Positions 1-7,394 are shown, numbered from the stretch's first letter. The stretch is 15,624 bases of DNA from Halarsenatibacter sp964462585 (GCA_964462585.1 CAYXAK010000044.1:1-15624), one strand, 5' to 3'. Notes: a model not told the origin generated them from the sequence alone. Translations and numbers: made by a program.

Positions 1-221
1 CAGGCCACTATCCGGGCCGATCGCCGCCATCCCAGCTCCCGCAGCAGCGGGACAAGGCTTTCACGGGGAGCGGATATCAAAACATCCCTGATCCGTCTAT
101 TCGACAGTTTTTCTGCAATCCTCCCGGCCCGGTCATAATCTTCTGCTTTTAGACAGGCTTCCAGCTCATCAATCTGTGCGTTCAGATCACCTCTATCGAG
201 AAGAGCATCCCTGGCACCCAC
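1..221 (-). CDS. Unrecognised protein, N-terminal part (runs off the left edge)
   Basis: An open frame on the minus strand begins at a GTG at 221 and stays open to the window edge, giving about 73 residues. The start is supported by a GGAGG 8 nt upstream. A TATAAT lies at 262-267, which would give a leader of roughly 35 nt. The visible part starts with a charged helical stretch (ALLDRGDLNAQIDELEACLK) and continues into a region containing VLISAPRESLVPLLRELGW. I do not recognise the family, and no catalytic motif, signal peptide or membrane segment is visible. The gene is divergent from the antiporter gene. The frame also remains open upstream of the GTG (a TTG is available), so the exact start is not certain. 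Confidence 0.55.
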   Translation of the reverse strand, partial: MGARDALLDRGDLNAQIDELEACLKAEDYDRAGRIAEKLSNRRIRDVLISAPRESLVPLLRELGWRRSARIVA

Positions 222-289
222 CTCTATCCCCTCCAGCAATTTATTTTTTTCATGCGCTAATATTATATTTTAGTGGAGTGCCGCCACTT

Positions 290-359
290 TCCTGCAAGGT
301 ATATTTTTCTGCAAGGCATTATTGAAGAGCTTGATTTAAGACCGGTATAATTTGCAGGA
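290..359. repeat. Inverted and direct repeats around the antiporter promoter
   Basis: TCCTGCAA at 290-297 and TTGCAGGA at 352-359 are perfect 8-bp inverted copies. A further CTGCAAGG lies at 309-316, matching 292-299 directly. The right copy begins inside the TATAAT box of the antiporter promoter, so a DNA-binding regulator acting here could block transcription. The function is inferred from position only. Confidence 0.4.
322..351 (+). promoter_or_regulatory. Sigma70-like promoter for the antiporter gene
   Basis: TTGAAG at 322-327 and TATAAT at 346-351 are separated by 18 bp. The -10 is perfect and the -35 matches 4 of 6 consensus bases. The predicted start lies near 358, leaving a leader of about 60 nt before the GTG start codon at 417. 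Confidence 0.6.
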
Positions 360-416
360 ATAAAGCCCGCCGGGAGAGAAATAATTATTAACCCGAAGTT
401 ATGTGGAGGGATCCAG

Positions 417-1598
417 GTGGATATTATGCTTCTGCTCGGACTGGTCACAGCGCTGGGTGTAATGGGGGGACAGATAGCACGTCTGTTCAAATTTCCCTCG
501 GTAACCGGCTATATCATCACCGGACTCTTTCTCGGCCCCTCTCTGCTGGGCCTGGTCACCGATCCGGTCCTGGACGATATTACACCTATAACCGATTTCG
601 CCCTGGGGCTTATTGGTTTTTCGCTGGGCAGTGAGCTTAAATGGCGATTTTTCAGGGAAAATTGGGAGAATTTCAGCCTCCTGTTTCTGGGGGAGAGCCT
701 GCTGACATTTCTGCTTGTATTTCTGCCCACACTTCTCTTCTCCCGCAATCTGGCCCTGGCCATAATGCTGGGTATTCTGGCCACAGCCAGCGCCCCGGCC
801 AGCGTGCTCTCAACACTGAGCGAAAAAAATGCCCGGGGCACCTTTCCCCGCATCCTCACCTCAATGGTGGCCCTGGACAGCCTTTTCTGCATAATAATCT
901 TCTCAGTCATGACCATATTGCTGAAAGTATACTATTTTGGTGTGGGACAGAACCCTGTCATCTGGCAGTATCTGGGTTATGAGCTGGGTCTGGCCCTGCT
1001 CGTGGGGTTTTTGATGGGGAGCACTTCTATATGGATACTGAATAATGTGGATCAGGAGCGAAGAAGGCAGGTCCTGCTGGTGGCGATAATACTCATTGCC
1101 GTGGGCATACCCCGCCAGCTCAATATATCCTATCTGCTCGTCACATTAATAGCGGGTATAATGATAGTCAATCTGACACCGCACTACCGCAAGTTCTTTC
1201 ATTCCCTGCACAGCATAGATACTCCGGTTTTGGTTCTATTTCTGACACTGGCCGGCGCCAGGCTGGAGCTGGCCGCCCTGCCCCAGGTCGGTCTGCTGGG
1301 TTTGATCTACATTGCCGCCCGTATGCTGGGCAAGATACTCGGCAGTCAGCTGGGAGCCTCGGCCTGCCGGTATCTCCCGGGAAGCTGTGCCAGGATAGAT
1401 CCCGCCACACGCCGCTATCTGGGGCTGGCCCTGACACCGCAGGCAGGTGTGGCGGTAGGTCTGGCTCTGCTGGCCGAACAGGAGCTGCCCCTGCCGGACG
1501 ATGTTCTGGTCACAGTTATTCTGGGAGCCATCATCTTCTTTCAGATCATCGGACCTTTCCTGCTCGATATCGCTCTGAGAAAGACCGACTCCATCTAA
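417..1598 (+). CDS. CPA2/KefB-type cation:proton antiporter, membrane domain only
   Basis: The 393-residue protein is almost entirely hydrophobic and should cross the inner membrane about 10 to 13 times. The N-terminus (GGQIARLF followed by PSVTGYIITGLFLGPSLLG) is the typical opening of the CPA2 monovalent cation:proton antiporter family. Around residues 122-165 it has the conserved TASAPASVL segment and a VALDSLF segment whose Asp is usual in the transport core. C-terminal TrkA-N/TrkA-C domains, common in Kef channels, are absent; the protein ends with the last helices. Translation most likely starts at the GTG at 417, because GGAGGG at 405-410 lies 6 nt upstream; an ATG at 426 is the alternative. 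Sodium or potassium export fits a salt-adapted organism, but the ion cannot be told from sequence. It stands alone and ends 25 bp from the convergent pilin-like gene. Confidence 0.85.
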   Translation: MDIMLLLGLVTALGVMGGQIARLFKFPSVTGYIITGLFLGPSLLGLVTDPVLDDITPITDFALGLIGFSLGSELKWRFFRENWENFSLLFLGESLLTFLLVFLPTLLFSRNLALAIMLGILATASAPASVLSTLSEKNARGTFPRILTSMVALDSLFCIIIFSVMTILLKVYYFGVGQNPVIWQYLGYELGLALLVGFLMGSTSIWILNNVDQERRRQVLLVAIILIAVGIPRQLNISYLLVTLIAGIMIVNLTPHYRKFFHSLHSIDTPVLVLFLTLAGARLELAALPQVGLLGLIYIAARMLGKILGSQLGASACRYLPGSCARIDPATRRYLGLALTPQAGVAVGLALLAEQELPLPDDVLVTVILGAIIFFQIIGPFLLDIALRKTDSI

Positions 1599-1623
1599 AC
1601 ACACTTCTATAACTTTTTAGTTT

Positions 1624-2109
1624 CTATCTCTCGTCCAGCTCAAAATCCACCTGGAAAGAGCCCAGCTCTGTCATCTCCTCTGAACTAACCACCTTAACAT
1701 CCCAGCCCAGCTCGAAAACTCCCACTGCCGTGCTTTCCAGCAGTGTACCTTCTTCAGCAGGTATCCAGCCTGAATTGCCCTGCCCGGAAATCCTCAGGTA
1801 TATATCTGCATTATCCAGTTCCGGAGCATCCGCCTTTAATTTCCAGGGGCTGCCGGCCTCTATGACGGTGGTGCCGGCTGCAGTGACTTCACCCTGCCCA
1901 ACCGCCTTCTCTGGAGCTGTTTCCATGTCAGCAGCATCGACCTCAAATACCACAGGATCTGCAACTTCCATATCAACTCCGGGTTCGACCACGCGGGCGG
2001 AAACCTCCACTTCACCGCTGTTCTCAGCTGCTTCTGCCTCCATAATTCCCATTCCGGATAGGGTCAGAAGAAAAATGGCCAGCATAATAACCGCATACTT
2101 CTTTATCAT
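1624..2109 (-). CDS. Secreted pilin-like subunit of the chaperone-usher cluster
   Basis: The 161-residue protein has an N-terminal signal peptide (basic IKK, hydrophobic core to about residue 20, likely cleavage after AEA or EAA). The mature protein is acidic, cysteine-free and predicted all-beta. Its start (GEVEVSARVVEPGVDMEV) has alternating hydrophobic residues and resembles the start of the pilin encoded at 6927-7394 (ADVTVRATVARPLEV). That is where chaperone-usher pilins carry their donor strand. It ends with LGSFQVDFELDER, again a terminal beta strand. I infer a minor pilin, tip or anchor subunit. It lies 327 bp beyond the usher gene behind a structured leader with its own terminator, so its expression can be set separately. 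The stop codon is UAG, in an organism that also reads UAG as pyrrolysine. No family was recognised with certainty. Confidence 0.6.
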   Translation of the reverse strand: MIKKYAVIMLAIFLLTLSGMGIMEAEAAENSGEVEVSARVVEPGVDMEVADPVVFEVDAADMETAPEKAVGQGEVTAAGTTVIEAGSPWKLKADAPELDNADIYLRISGQGNSGWIPAEEGTLLESTAVGVFELGWDVKVVSSEEMTELGSFQVDFELDER

Positions 2110-2187
2110 TATCTCTTTCCCCTTTCTCCCCGACAGAGGAGAAGCAGGCGATCAAAAAGACTCCATCATCCGCACAGCTGCCGGAAA

Positions 2188-2221
2188 CAAAAAAACCTGT
2201 CTCATCAACAGACGACAGGTT
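2188..2221 (-). terminator. Rho-independent terminator in the leader of the pilin-like gene
   Basis: On the minus strand AACCTGTC and GACAGGTT form an 8-bp stem with a 12-nt loop, followed directly by a run of U (the T run overlaps the end of the stem). It lies downstream of the usher and 79 bp before the start of the 161-residue gene, so it either ends the main pilus operon or acts as the off-state of the upstream aptamer-like RNA. Confidence 0.8.
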
Positions 2222-2229
2222 AAAATCAC

Positions 2230-2362
2230 ATCTATCACCCTGCTTAGGTATTCCGGCGGCCTCACTGCTGATCCGTCACATTTGCAGCTGCAGCTGTGAG
2301 GCCCCGGCTTTTGCGCCTGTCTTCTCGCGAAGAGAGTTGCCCTTGTCTGTCAGGGTTGTATT
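2230..2362 (-). ncRNA. Structured leader RNA resembling a c-di-GMP-I (GEMM) riboswitch
   Basis: Read on the minus strand, an outer stem ACCCUG/CAGGGU (2351-2356 with 2237-2242) encloses, in order: GACAAGGGCAACU, a small UCUC/GAGA hairpin, GGCGCAAAAGCC, a long hairpin (CCGG-GGCCUCAC paired with GUGAGGCC-G-CCGG), and GCCGGAAUACC. From memory of the family, c-di-GMP-I aptamers show the same order: a GGCAAAC strand, a small hairpin, GACGCAAAGCC, a second hairpin, then GCCGGGUUGCC. The match is good in order and key bases. It is imperfect in the closing strand (AAUACC instead of GUUGCC), and the small hairpin has no GAAA loop. An intrinsic terminator follows 16 nt later. Aptamer bases GACAGG (2316-2321) are exactly complementary to the 5' arm of that terminator, so they could act as an antiterminator. 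A variant ligand or a different RNA class remains possible. Confidence 0.5.
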
Positions 2363-2395
2363 CAGCTGTTTTTTAATTTAAATCGTTGCTCTTTA

Positions 2396-2424
2396 AAGTT
2401 ACCACAAACCCGCCCCGAAGTCAA
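2396..2424 (-). promoter_or_regulatory. Possible promoter for the riboswitch-like leader and pilin-like gene
   Basis: On the minus strand TTGACT (2419-2424) is followed after 17 bp by TAACTT (2396-2401). The -35 matches 5 of 6 consensus bases and the -10 only 3 of 6. It starts 12 bp after the usher stop codon, which would give the leader RNA and the 161-residue gene their own transcript. Read-through from the usher is equally possible. Confidence 0.4.
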
Positions 2425-2436
2425 GAAATACCAGAA

Positions 2437-5010
2437 TTATCTTCTCTCCAATCTAAAATCAATACCCTGGTACCAATCGGGTATTCTTCTGGAGGCTATC
2501 TCCACCGACCTCTCGGAAGGAGTCAGTTCGATCCAGTCCGGCGTTTCAACGCTAACACTGTAACTGCCGGCCGGCACATCTTCAAAGAGATAGAAGCCTG
2601 AAAAACCCGGTGTTGTGCGGTCGACTATCTCGCCCTCTTCATCCCTGAGCACTACCACAATACCGTTGTTGCGGAAGTTGTTCTCTTCACAGCGGATAAA
2701 ACCGCTGATCCCGGTGATCGGCACCACGGGGAAATCCTGGGTGAATTTGCCGCCGGCGGTAACCTCAATCATCTTTTCATCGACACGGGGAATATGCAGG
2801 GCATCAAGATCCCTGGTATCCACTCTTATCTCCCGGGGGAACCCTGCGGACAGATTGTCGATTCTATAATATCCGGAAGCATCAGTCTCGACAACCCTTC
2901 TGTTATTGACATATATTCCGACATTCTCCAGTGGCTCTCTCTTAAGCTGGCCGTCCTCCTCCAGCTCCAGATATACATAGCCATCCACACTGCCGCGGGT
3001 GGGCTGACTGGAATCAATTCTGGCAAAATCGCTGGTGCTCTCTCTGATCTCCATCAGGTTAAAACCCAGTCCGAGCTGATAGCTGCCCTGGTCATCAACG
3101 GTGGCGGTGAAGCGCATCATATCCCAGGGTTCATAGCTTAAGCGCCCCCGGAAACTGAAATCGCTATCTGCACCGCTGTAGGAAAGGCCGCTTCTGAACC
3201 TCATGCCCTCGGGCAGAATCCGATCGAATCTGAGATCGAGATAAAGCTCATAATCATCAAAACCATCCTGATCATAATCGAGAACGAGACCGGTCCTGGT
3301 TACAATATCATTGAAAAGTGTTGTATAGGAAGGTTCCAGTGAGAGATTCCAGTCGTCTTCATCCCAGCGTGTGATTTCACCCTCCAGTTCAACCCGGCGG
3401 TGAAAGCCCAGGCTCCGCCGGAAGGCTGCTTCCAGTTCCTGGCGGTAATCTCCGGCAAAATCACTCAGCCGGTATTCGCCGGCAAAGGTATCACGGCCGC
3501 TTCTGTAATCCCCGGCCAGCCTGGCCTCCCAGTCCATATGCACTCCCTCGACTGATTCCCGGGCAGGTGGTGTTATCTCATCACCTCTATAACCTTTATA
3601 ACCCGCTTCCATATTCCAGGCACCGGGTCTGAATCCCAGCGTTAGACTTTGGGCTGTGCCTCCAGTCTCCGGCTCAACCACAGCATCCAGATGGATAAAA
3701 GAGCCCGTGGTGGGCTTGTAACTTATCTGTCCGCCCAGATAATTGTCCACATCGAAGCCGTCATCGGTATCGACCAGCAGCAGCCACTGAGGGCCAATTG
3801 TCAGATTTTCGCTGACTCCCTCCGCACTCTGTAAGGACAGCATCCAGAGCTCTGAGTTTCTGCCCGCTCCCAGAGTGTAGGAACTCTCACCTTCAGGCAG
3901 GTGCAGTGGGGGAAAGAGAGCTTTGATCTCCTCTTCCCTAAGGCCGCCCTCAGGGGTGAAGGTCTTCATCTCGAAGCTGTCACTTCGTCTCGTCACCGGC
4001 AGTGTGAAGCTGGCCTCACCATCCTCACCCACATCGCTGTGAGCGATGAGACGTCCGCGATATTCGATATCTACATCGCTGTCCTCCGGAGCCTCAGTTC
4101 TAATTGTAACCGTGGGATGTCCGGCTTCACCCGTCAGCTCCACGCCCCTGATGCTCTCGCTGCGCTCCAGCAGCAGGACCGAAGGCCTGACGGAGGTATC
4201 GCCCAGAACCAGCCTTTCATCGGGGTGTTCTTCTATCTCATCGAATGTGAGCCTGAATCTATCCAGCTCAAAACTATCCTGAGATATATTGAACCTGGTA
4301 TAGAGATCCCCATAGAGAAAAGGCCCCACATATCCCGCATCAAGGTCAGGTATGGTGTAATTAATCTCCTCACCACTGTAGGTGGCCCGGGGATTGAAAC
4401 TCAGATAAAGACTGCCGGGTCCGAAAAGAGCGGGCTCTGCTTTTTCCCCCTCCAGAACCCGGGGATATTCTGCCGGAGATGCTCTGAGTCTCTGCCGGGC
4501 CAGCTCCACCTCATACATGAGAGCAAAGTCGACATCGATCCTCATCTCCATGGCCTGAAGGTCCCAGAAGGTCTCCAGCGGCAGCCACTCCGCCAGGGCC
4601 CCGTGATGAATAAATACTTCGTCTCCCTCTATATAATAGGTGTTTTTTTCCAGTTCATCAACCTCACCGTTTCTCTCTATCACACCGCTTTCAAGGTCGA
4701 ATGTGAACTCCTCGAGAGAATAGGGAAGCTGTCCTGCAGCTCTTCCTTTCTCGACATCCACCTCAAAGAGTCTGAGCTCCATATCGCTCAGAAGCCTGCC
4801 CAGAGGCAGATATATCTCCTCTTCACCGTCCACCCTCACTTCATAAAAAGGCTCAAGAATCTGTCCGTTAACCGTCAGCTGAATATAGCCCACTTCCGCT
4901 TCTATTTCATCCCCTGCAGCTGCTCCCGGGGAGAGCGCAGGCAGGGCGAAAACAAAGGCCAGAACCAAAACTGCTGTTATTAATATATGCCCTCTTCTGG
5001 TTTTTGCCAT
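2437..5010 (-). CDS. Outer-membrane usher of a chaperone-usher pilus (FimD/PapC-like)
   Basis: The 857-residue protein begins with a signal peptide (hydrophobic stretch ending near LSPGAAAGD). An N-terminal domain carries the usher-type motif QLTVNGQILEPFYEVRVDGE with IYLPLGRLL after it. The middle (about 190-670) has many alternating, aromatic-ended strands as in an outer-membrane barrel. The segment VDIEYRGRLIAHSDVGEDG, followed by SFTLPVTRRSDSFEM, is the characteristic plug-region pattern of ushers. The C-terminus carries two beta-sandwich domains of the carboxypeptidase-regulatory/CNA-B kind: TDASGYYRIDNLSAG and PGFSGFYLFEDVPAGSYSV. These take the place of the usual short usher C-terminal domains. 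Its role would be to take chaperone-subunit complexes and secrete and assemble the pilus. It is strongly acidic, as expected in a halophile. GGGGGTAGG provides the ribosome site. It lies 31 bp after the adhesin gene in the same operon. The divergence suggests an archaic-type usher. Confidence 0.8.
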   Translation of the reverse strand: MAKTRRGHILITAVLVLAFVFALPALSPGAAAGDEIEAEVGYIQLTVNGQILEPFYEVRVDGEEEIYLPLGRLLSDMELRLFEVDVEKGRAAGQLPYSLEEFTFDLESGVIERNGEVDELEKNTYYIEGDEVFIHHGALAEWLPLETFWDLQAMEMRIDVDFALMYEVELARQRLRASPAEYPRVLEGEKAEPALFGPGSLYLSFNPRATYSGEEINYTIPDLDAGYVGPFLYGDLYTRFNISQDSFELDRFRLTFDEIEEHPDERLVLGDTSVRPSVLLLERSESIRGVELTGEAGHPTVTIRTEAPEDSDVDIEYRGRLIAHSDVGEDGEASFTLPVTRRSDSFEMKTFTPEGGLREEEIKALFPPLHLPEGESSYTLGAGRNSELWMLSLQSAEGVSENLTIGPQWLLLVDTDDGFDVDNYLGGQISYKPTTGSFIHLDAVVEPETGGTAQSLTLGFRPGAWNMEAGYKGYRGDEITPPARESVEGVHMDWEARLAGDYRSGRDTFAGEYRLSDFAGDYRQELEAAFRRSLGFHRRVELEGEITRWDEDDWNLSLEPSYTTLFNDIVTRTGLVLDYDQDGFDDYELYLDLRFDRILPEGMRFRSGLSYSGADSDFSFRGRLSYEPWDMMRFTATVDDQGSYQLGLGFNLMEIRESTSDFARIDSSQPTRGSVDGYVYLELEEDGQLKREPLENVGIYVNNRRVVETDASGYYRIDNLSAGFPREIRVDTRDLDALHIPRVDEKMIEVTAGGKFTQDFPVVPITGISGFIRCEENNFRNNGIVVVLRDEEGEIVDRTTPGFSGFYLFEDVPAGSYSVSVETPDWIELTPSERSVEIASRRIPDWYQGIDFRLERR

Positions 5011-5041
5011 TACAACCTACCCCCTTTCTCCGTAAAATTGA

Positions 5042-6088
5042 TCAATGATCCAGTGTCACAGTTACTGTGGCGATGCCATAATATTCACCAGGTACTGTAT
5101 CGTCCCCCAGGACATCATCACCACCATCGGCTACAATTCTAAAGGTGTCTGTGCCATCAGAATCGGAGAGAACAAAACCATTGATATCCTCAATATAAAG
5201 ATCGGCTGAAAAGGCTGCACTGCCGCTGCCGTCAAGCTTTAGGTCAACATTATCCGGTGAGATTTCAGCGCTGTAACTCACATCGCGATCCCCTTTTACC
5301 TCCCAGTAAGCCGAGGCCTTACCCGGAGCTTCTCCCACATAGAGGATGCCAAAATCTACATCAGGACTGTTAACTATTCTTATGCCCTCAAAAACTATTA
5401 CAGGTCCATATTTAAGTGGAATAGGGCCATCTGGTTCATGACCGCGCTGAAAAACTCCGACGGAGAAATCGATATCTCCTAAATATTCCGGTGTCCACTC
5501 CAGTACTGCGTAAAACTCTTTTTCGCCCTGTTCAAGTTTATTGTCTCCCCTGAAGCGTGCAATACTCTCACCGTCATTATAGAAATATATCTCCAGATTT
5601 ATCGTGTTGTCCTGAGAATAATCTTCCCGCACTACCAAAACCTCTACCTCTACAGTCTCTCCTAAATATATAAATTCCGGGGCTTTGATATATTCTATGC
5701 GAAAATCAAATTCAGGATAGACATTTACAACAATTTCAGCCTTTATATCATCCGGGTTTTCAACATCTGAAGGCAGTTCGATCAGTATTCCTTCGATATC
5801 GTGAGGACCGGGTATAGCCTCATTATAATCTCCCTCCTGCCAGACCACGTCAACCTCTCTTCCGGTGTTATCATCGAGATACACGTAGACCTCAGCCGGC
5901 AGCTCTGCAATCTCAGAGAATAAGGTGCCGTAATCGACCATTATCTCATCCTGGGGTTCCACTTCCACTATTTTTGCCATATCAGCCAGAACTATCGAAC
6001 TGCTGAATAAGAGAGATGCCCCCAGGAAAACCAGAAATATGAGGAATTTATTAATTGTGATCCACCACAATCTCCGTCTGATATTCAT
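5042..6088 (-). CDS. Secreted multi-domain adhesin/tip subunit with Ig-like and pilin domains
   Basis: The 348-residue protein starts with a signal-anchor-like segment (hydrophobic about 10-35, ending SSSIVLAD). Residues about 45-125 fit a bacterial Ig-like Big_4 repeat (VDYGTLFSEIAELP, VDVVWQEGDYN, GILIELP). Residues about 128-230 look like a CARDB-type beta sandwich with a WTPEYLG turn. The C-terminal 110 residues (DVDFGILYVGEAPGKASAYW up to GEYYGIATVTVTLDH) resemble a DUF4402-like pilin domain with a terminal strand. That architecture suits a tip adhesin whose C-terminal domain docks into the fibre and whose front domains reach outward. It has no cysteines in the mature part. The ATG at 6088 has AGGAGA 8 nt upstream and overlaps the end of the chaperone gene by 38 bp, so the two are probably translationally coupled. 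Domain names are from pattern memory, not a search. Confidence 0.6.
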   Translation of the reverse strand: MNIRRRLWWITINKFLIFLVFLGASLLFSSSIVLADMAKIVEVEPQDEIMVDYGTLFSEIAELPAEVYVYLDDNTGREVDVVWQEGDYNEAIPGPHDIEGILIELPSDVENPDDIKAEIVVNVYPEFDFRIEYIKAPEFIYLGETVEVEVLVVREDYSQDNTINLEIYFYNDGESIARFRGDNKLEQGEKEFYAVLEWTPEYLGDIDFSVGVFQRGHEPDGPIPLKYGPVIVFEGIRIVNSPDVDFGILYVGEAPGKASAYWEVKGDRDVSYSAEISPDNVDLKLDGSGSAAFSADLYIEDINGFVLSDSDGTDTFRIVADGGDDVLGDDTVPGEYYGIATVTVTLDH

Positions 6089-6839
6089 GGATTATCTCTC
6101 CTCCCTGGCTGAAGGACAGAATAACTGTGTAGCTGCCATCTCCTCCAGGTAATTGCAGTTCCTCTCTGAAGGTAGCCGAGGAGCTGCGGTGTACAACAAA
6201 TCGCCTGCTGCTCTCATCTACAAACTCACCCTCAGCATTTAAGATCTCGAGTGCAGCCTGCATGCGGAGATGAGCATTGCCCTCATTGATAAAATCACCC
6301 ATCAGCATGTGTTTGCCATCTTCCTGCTCTGCCAGTTCCACATTTTCCAGTCCGCCCCTGTAATCGAGTTCAGCATACTGTCCGTATATATTGATGCCTG
6401 TTTTAACTGTAAAATTCATGCCCACACTCACACCCGGCTCTTCCTCCAGCGCCGTATCACCCGGTTCCACTCGAGGAGGGAGCTGCTCGAAGTAAAGAAG
6501 GCTCCTGTATTCTCCCGCTTCAATTCCCTCCGGCGGCCTGACGGAGAAACGGACGGTCCTCTCCTCGCCCGGTGCCAGATTGAACTGAGGTGGATAGACT
6601 ATCAGCCAGTCACCCAGATACTCTTCAGCGGCCTGATCAGCGGCCAGTTCGGGATAGACTCTCATCCCTATCTCATAATCACGTGTATTGTAAACTCTCA
6701 CCTGCTGTGTGGGGTTTCTGTCTATGCGAAATATGAGGCGCTGCTCGGAAAGCCTGTAAGCCTCGACGTTTCCGGCAGACCAGATTAGAGCTGCGGTTAT
6801 GAAAAAAAATAATATAAAAGCAAACTTTGTATTTTTCAT
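6051..6839 (-). CDS. Periplasmic pilus chaperone (PapD-like)
   Basis: The protein (262 residues from the ATG at 6839) has a signal peptide (hydrophobic FAFILFFFITAALIW, likely cleavage after VEA). It then has the PapD-like N-terminal fold: a QQVRVYNTRDYEIGMRVYPEL strand pair, followed by GDWLIVYPPQFNLAPGEERT and VRFSVRPP. These correspond to the conserved 'W-hyd-x-hyd-x-P-x-x-f-x-l-x-P-G' block of pilus chaperones. GEYRSLLYFEQLP is typical of archaic-type chaperones. It would bind unfolded pilus subunits by donor-strand complementation in the periplasm and deliver them to the usher encoded downstream. The start is ambiguous: GTG codons at 6851 and 6845 are in frame. A GAGAGGAG sits just upstream, at 11 nt from the ATG and 6 nt from the second GTG. 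Gene order pilin-chaperone-adhesin-usher supports the assignment. Confidence 0.8.
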   Translation of the reverse strand: MKNTKFAFILFFFITAALIWSAGNVEAYRLSEQRLIFRIDRNPTQQVRVYNTRDYEIGMRVYPELAADQAAEEYLGDWLIVYPPQFNLAPGEERTVRFSVRPPEGIEAGEYRSLLYFEQLPPRVEPGDTALEEEPGVSVGMNFTVKTGINIYGQYAELDYRGGLENVELAEQEDGKHMLMGDFINEGNAHLRMQAALEILNAEGEFVDESSRRFVVHRSSSATFREELQLPGGDGSYTVILSFSQGGEIIHEYQTEIVVDHN

Positions 6840-6868
6840 CTCCACACTCACTCCTCTCAGAAGAAATT

Positions 6869-6895
6869 ATTCAGGGAGGGAGATCCTCCCTGAAT
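6869..6895 (-). terminator. Strong hairpin between pilin and chaperone genes (attenuator or mRNA stabiliser)
   Basis: ATTCAGGGAGG and CCTCCCTGAAT form a perfect 11-bp stem with a 5-nt loop. On the minus strand it lies 31 bp after the pilin stop and is followed by UAAUUUCUUCU, an imperfect U-rich tract. Such hairpins after major pilin genes often reduce read-through or protect the upstream message, giving many more pilin subunits than chaperone and usher. That role is inferred. Confidence 0.65.
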
Positions 6896-6926
6896 TTTGA
6901 AAATACCAGACATATAATTTCTCAAA

Positions 6927-7394
6927 TTAATCTACATAAGAGACGGTAATAGTTGATGTATCAGTGTAGAATCCTGAAGATGCAGAGGCGAGATGTGAAC
7001 CCACAAGCTCAGCCTGGATTGTTACAAAGATATTATCACCATCGTCGAAAACATAAGAACCGTTGTCTGCTACAGGGTCTGTAACAGTCAGTGTGTAGCC
7101 TATATCGGTGTCAGTGTCCCCGGAAATAAGTGTCAGTTCATCCTCCAGATCGATCAGAAAGCTCTGACCTTCTTCGCCCCAAATTTCCTGCATATCATCG
7201 GCGGTTTTATTCTCGTTGATGGCCTGGATAATGCCAAATTCAATTAAAAAATTCGGTACTTCGAGTGGTCGGGCAACTGTAGCCCTTACTGTAACATCAG
7301 CCTCATCCGTGAGATCATTATTATCCGCCATAACTCCAGCTCCCAAAGCCATCACAAAGATAACAGCCAGTGTCAGAATCAACAATTTCTTCAT
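6927..7394 (-). CDS. Major pilin subunit candidate, secreted, DUF4402-like
   Basis: The 155-residue protein starts at the ATG at 7394, set by GGAGGTG 6 nt upstream; an in-frame extension to 7475 has no ribosome site and would bury the signal peptide. The signal peptide is classical (KKLLILTLAVIFVMALGAG, cleavage after VMA). The mature N-terminus DEADVTVRATVARPLEV has the alternating hydrophobic pattern of a donor strand. IEFGIIQA recalls the 'dLdFG' entry strand of DUF4402-type pilins, and the end TSTITVSYVD is a typical last strand. There are no cysteines, and the protein is rich in Asp and Glu. Its place as the first structural gene, ahead of a strong hairpin, suggests the most abundant subunit. 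It lies 77 bp downstream of the GGDEF-like gene and 87 bp upstream of the chaperone. Confidence 0.65.
   Translation of the reverse strand: MKKLLILTLAVIFVMALGAGVMADNNDLTDEADVTVRATVARPLEVPNFLIEFGIIQAINENKTADDMQEIWGEEGQSFLIDLEDELTLISGDTDTDIGYTLTVTDPVADNGSYVFDDGDNIFVTIQAELVGSHLASASSGFYTDTSTITVSYVD

Noticed and set aside
3901..4983. Plus-strand 360-codon open frame opposite the usher
   Set aside because: It is antisense to a gene with clear usher motifs, has no domain-like sequence and no ribosome site; it is a shadow frame.
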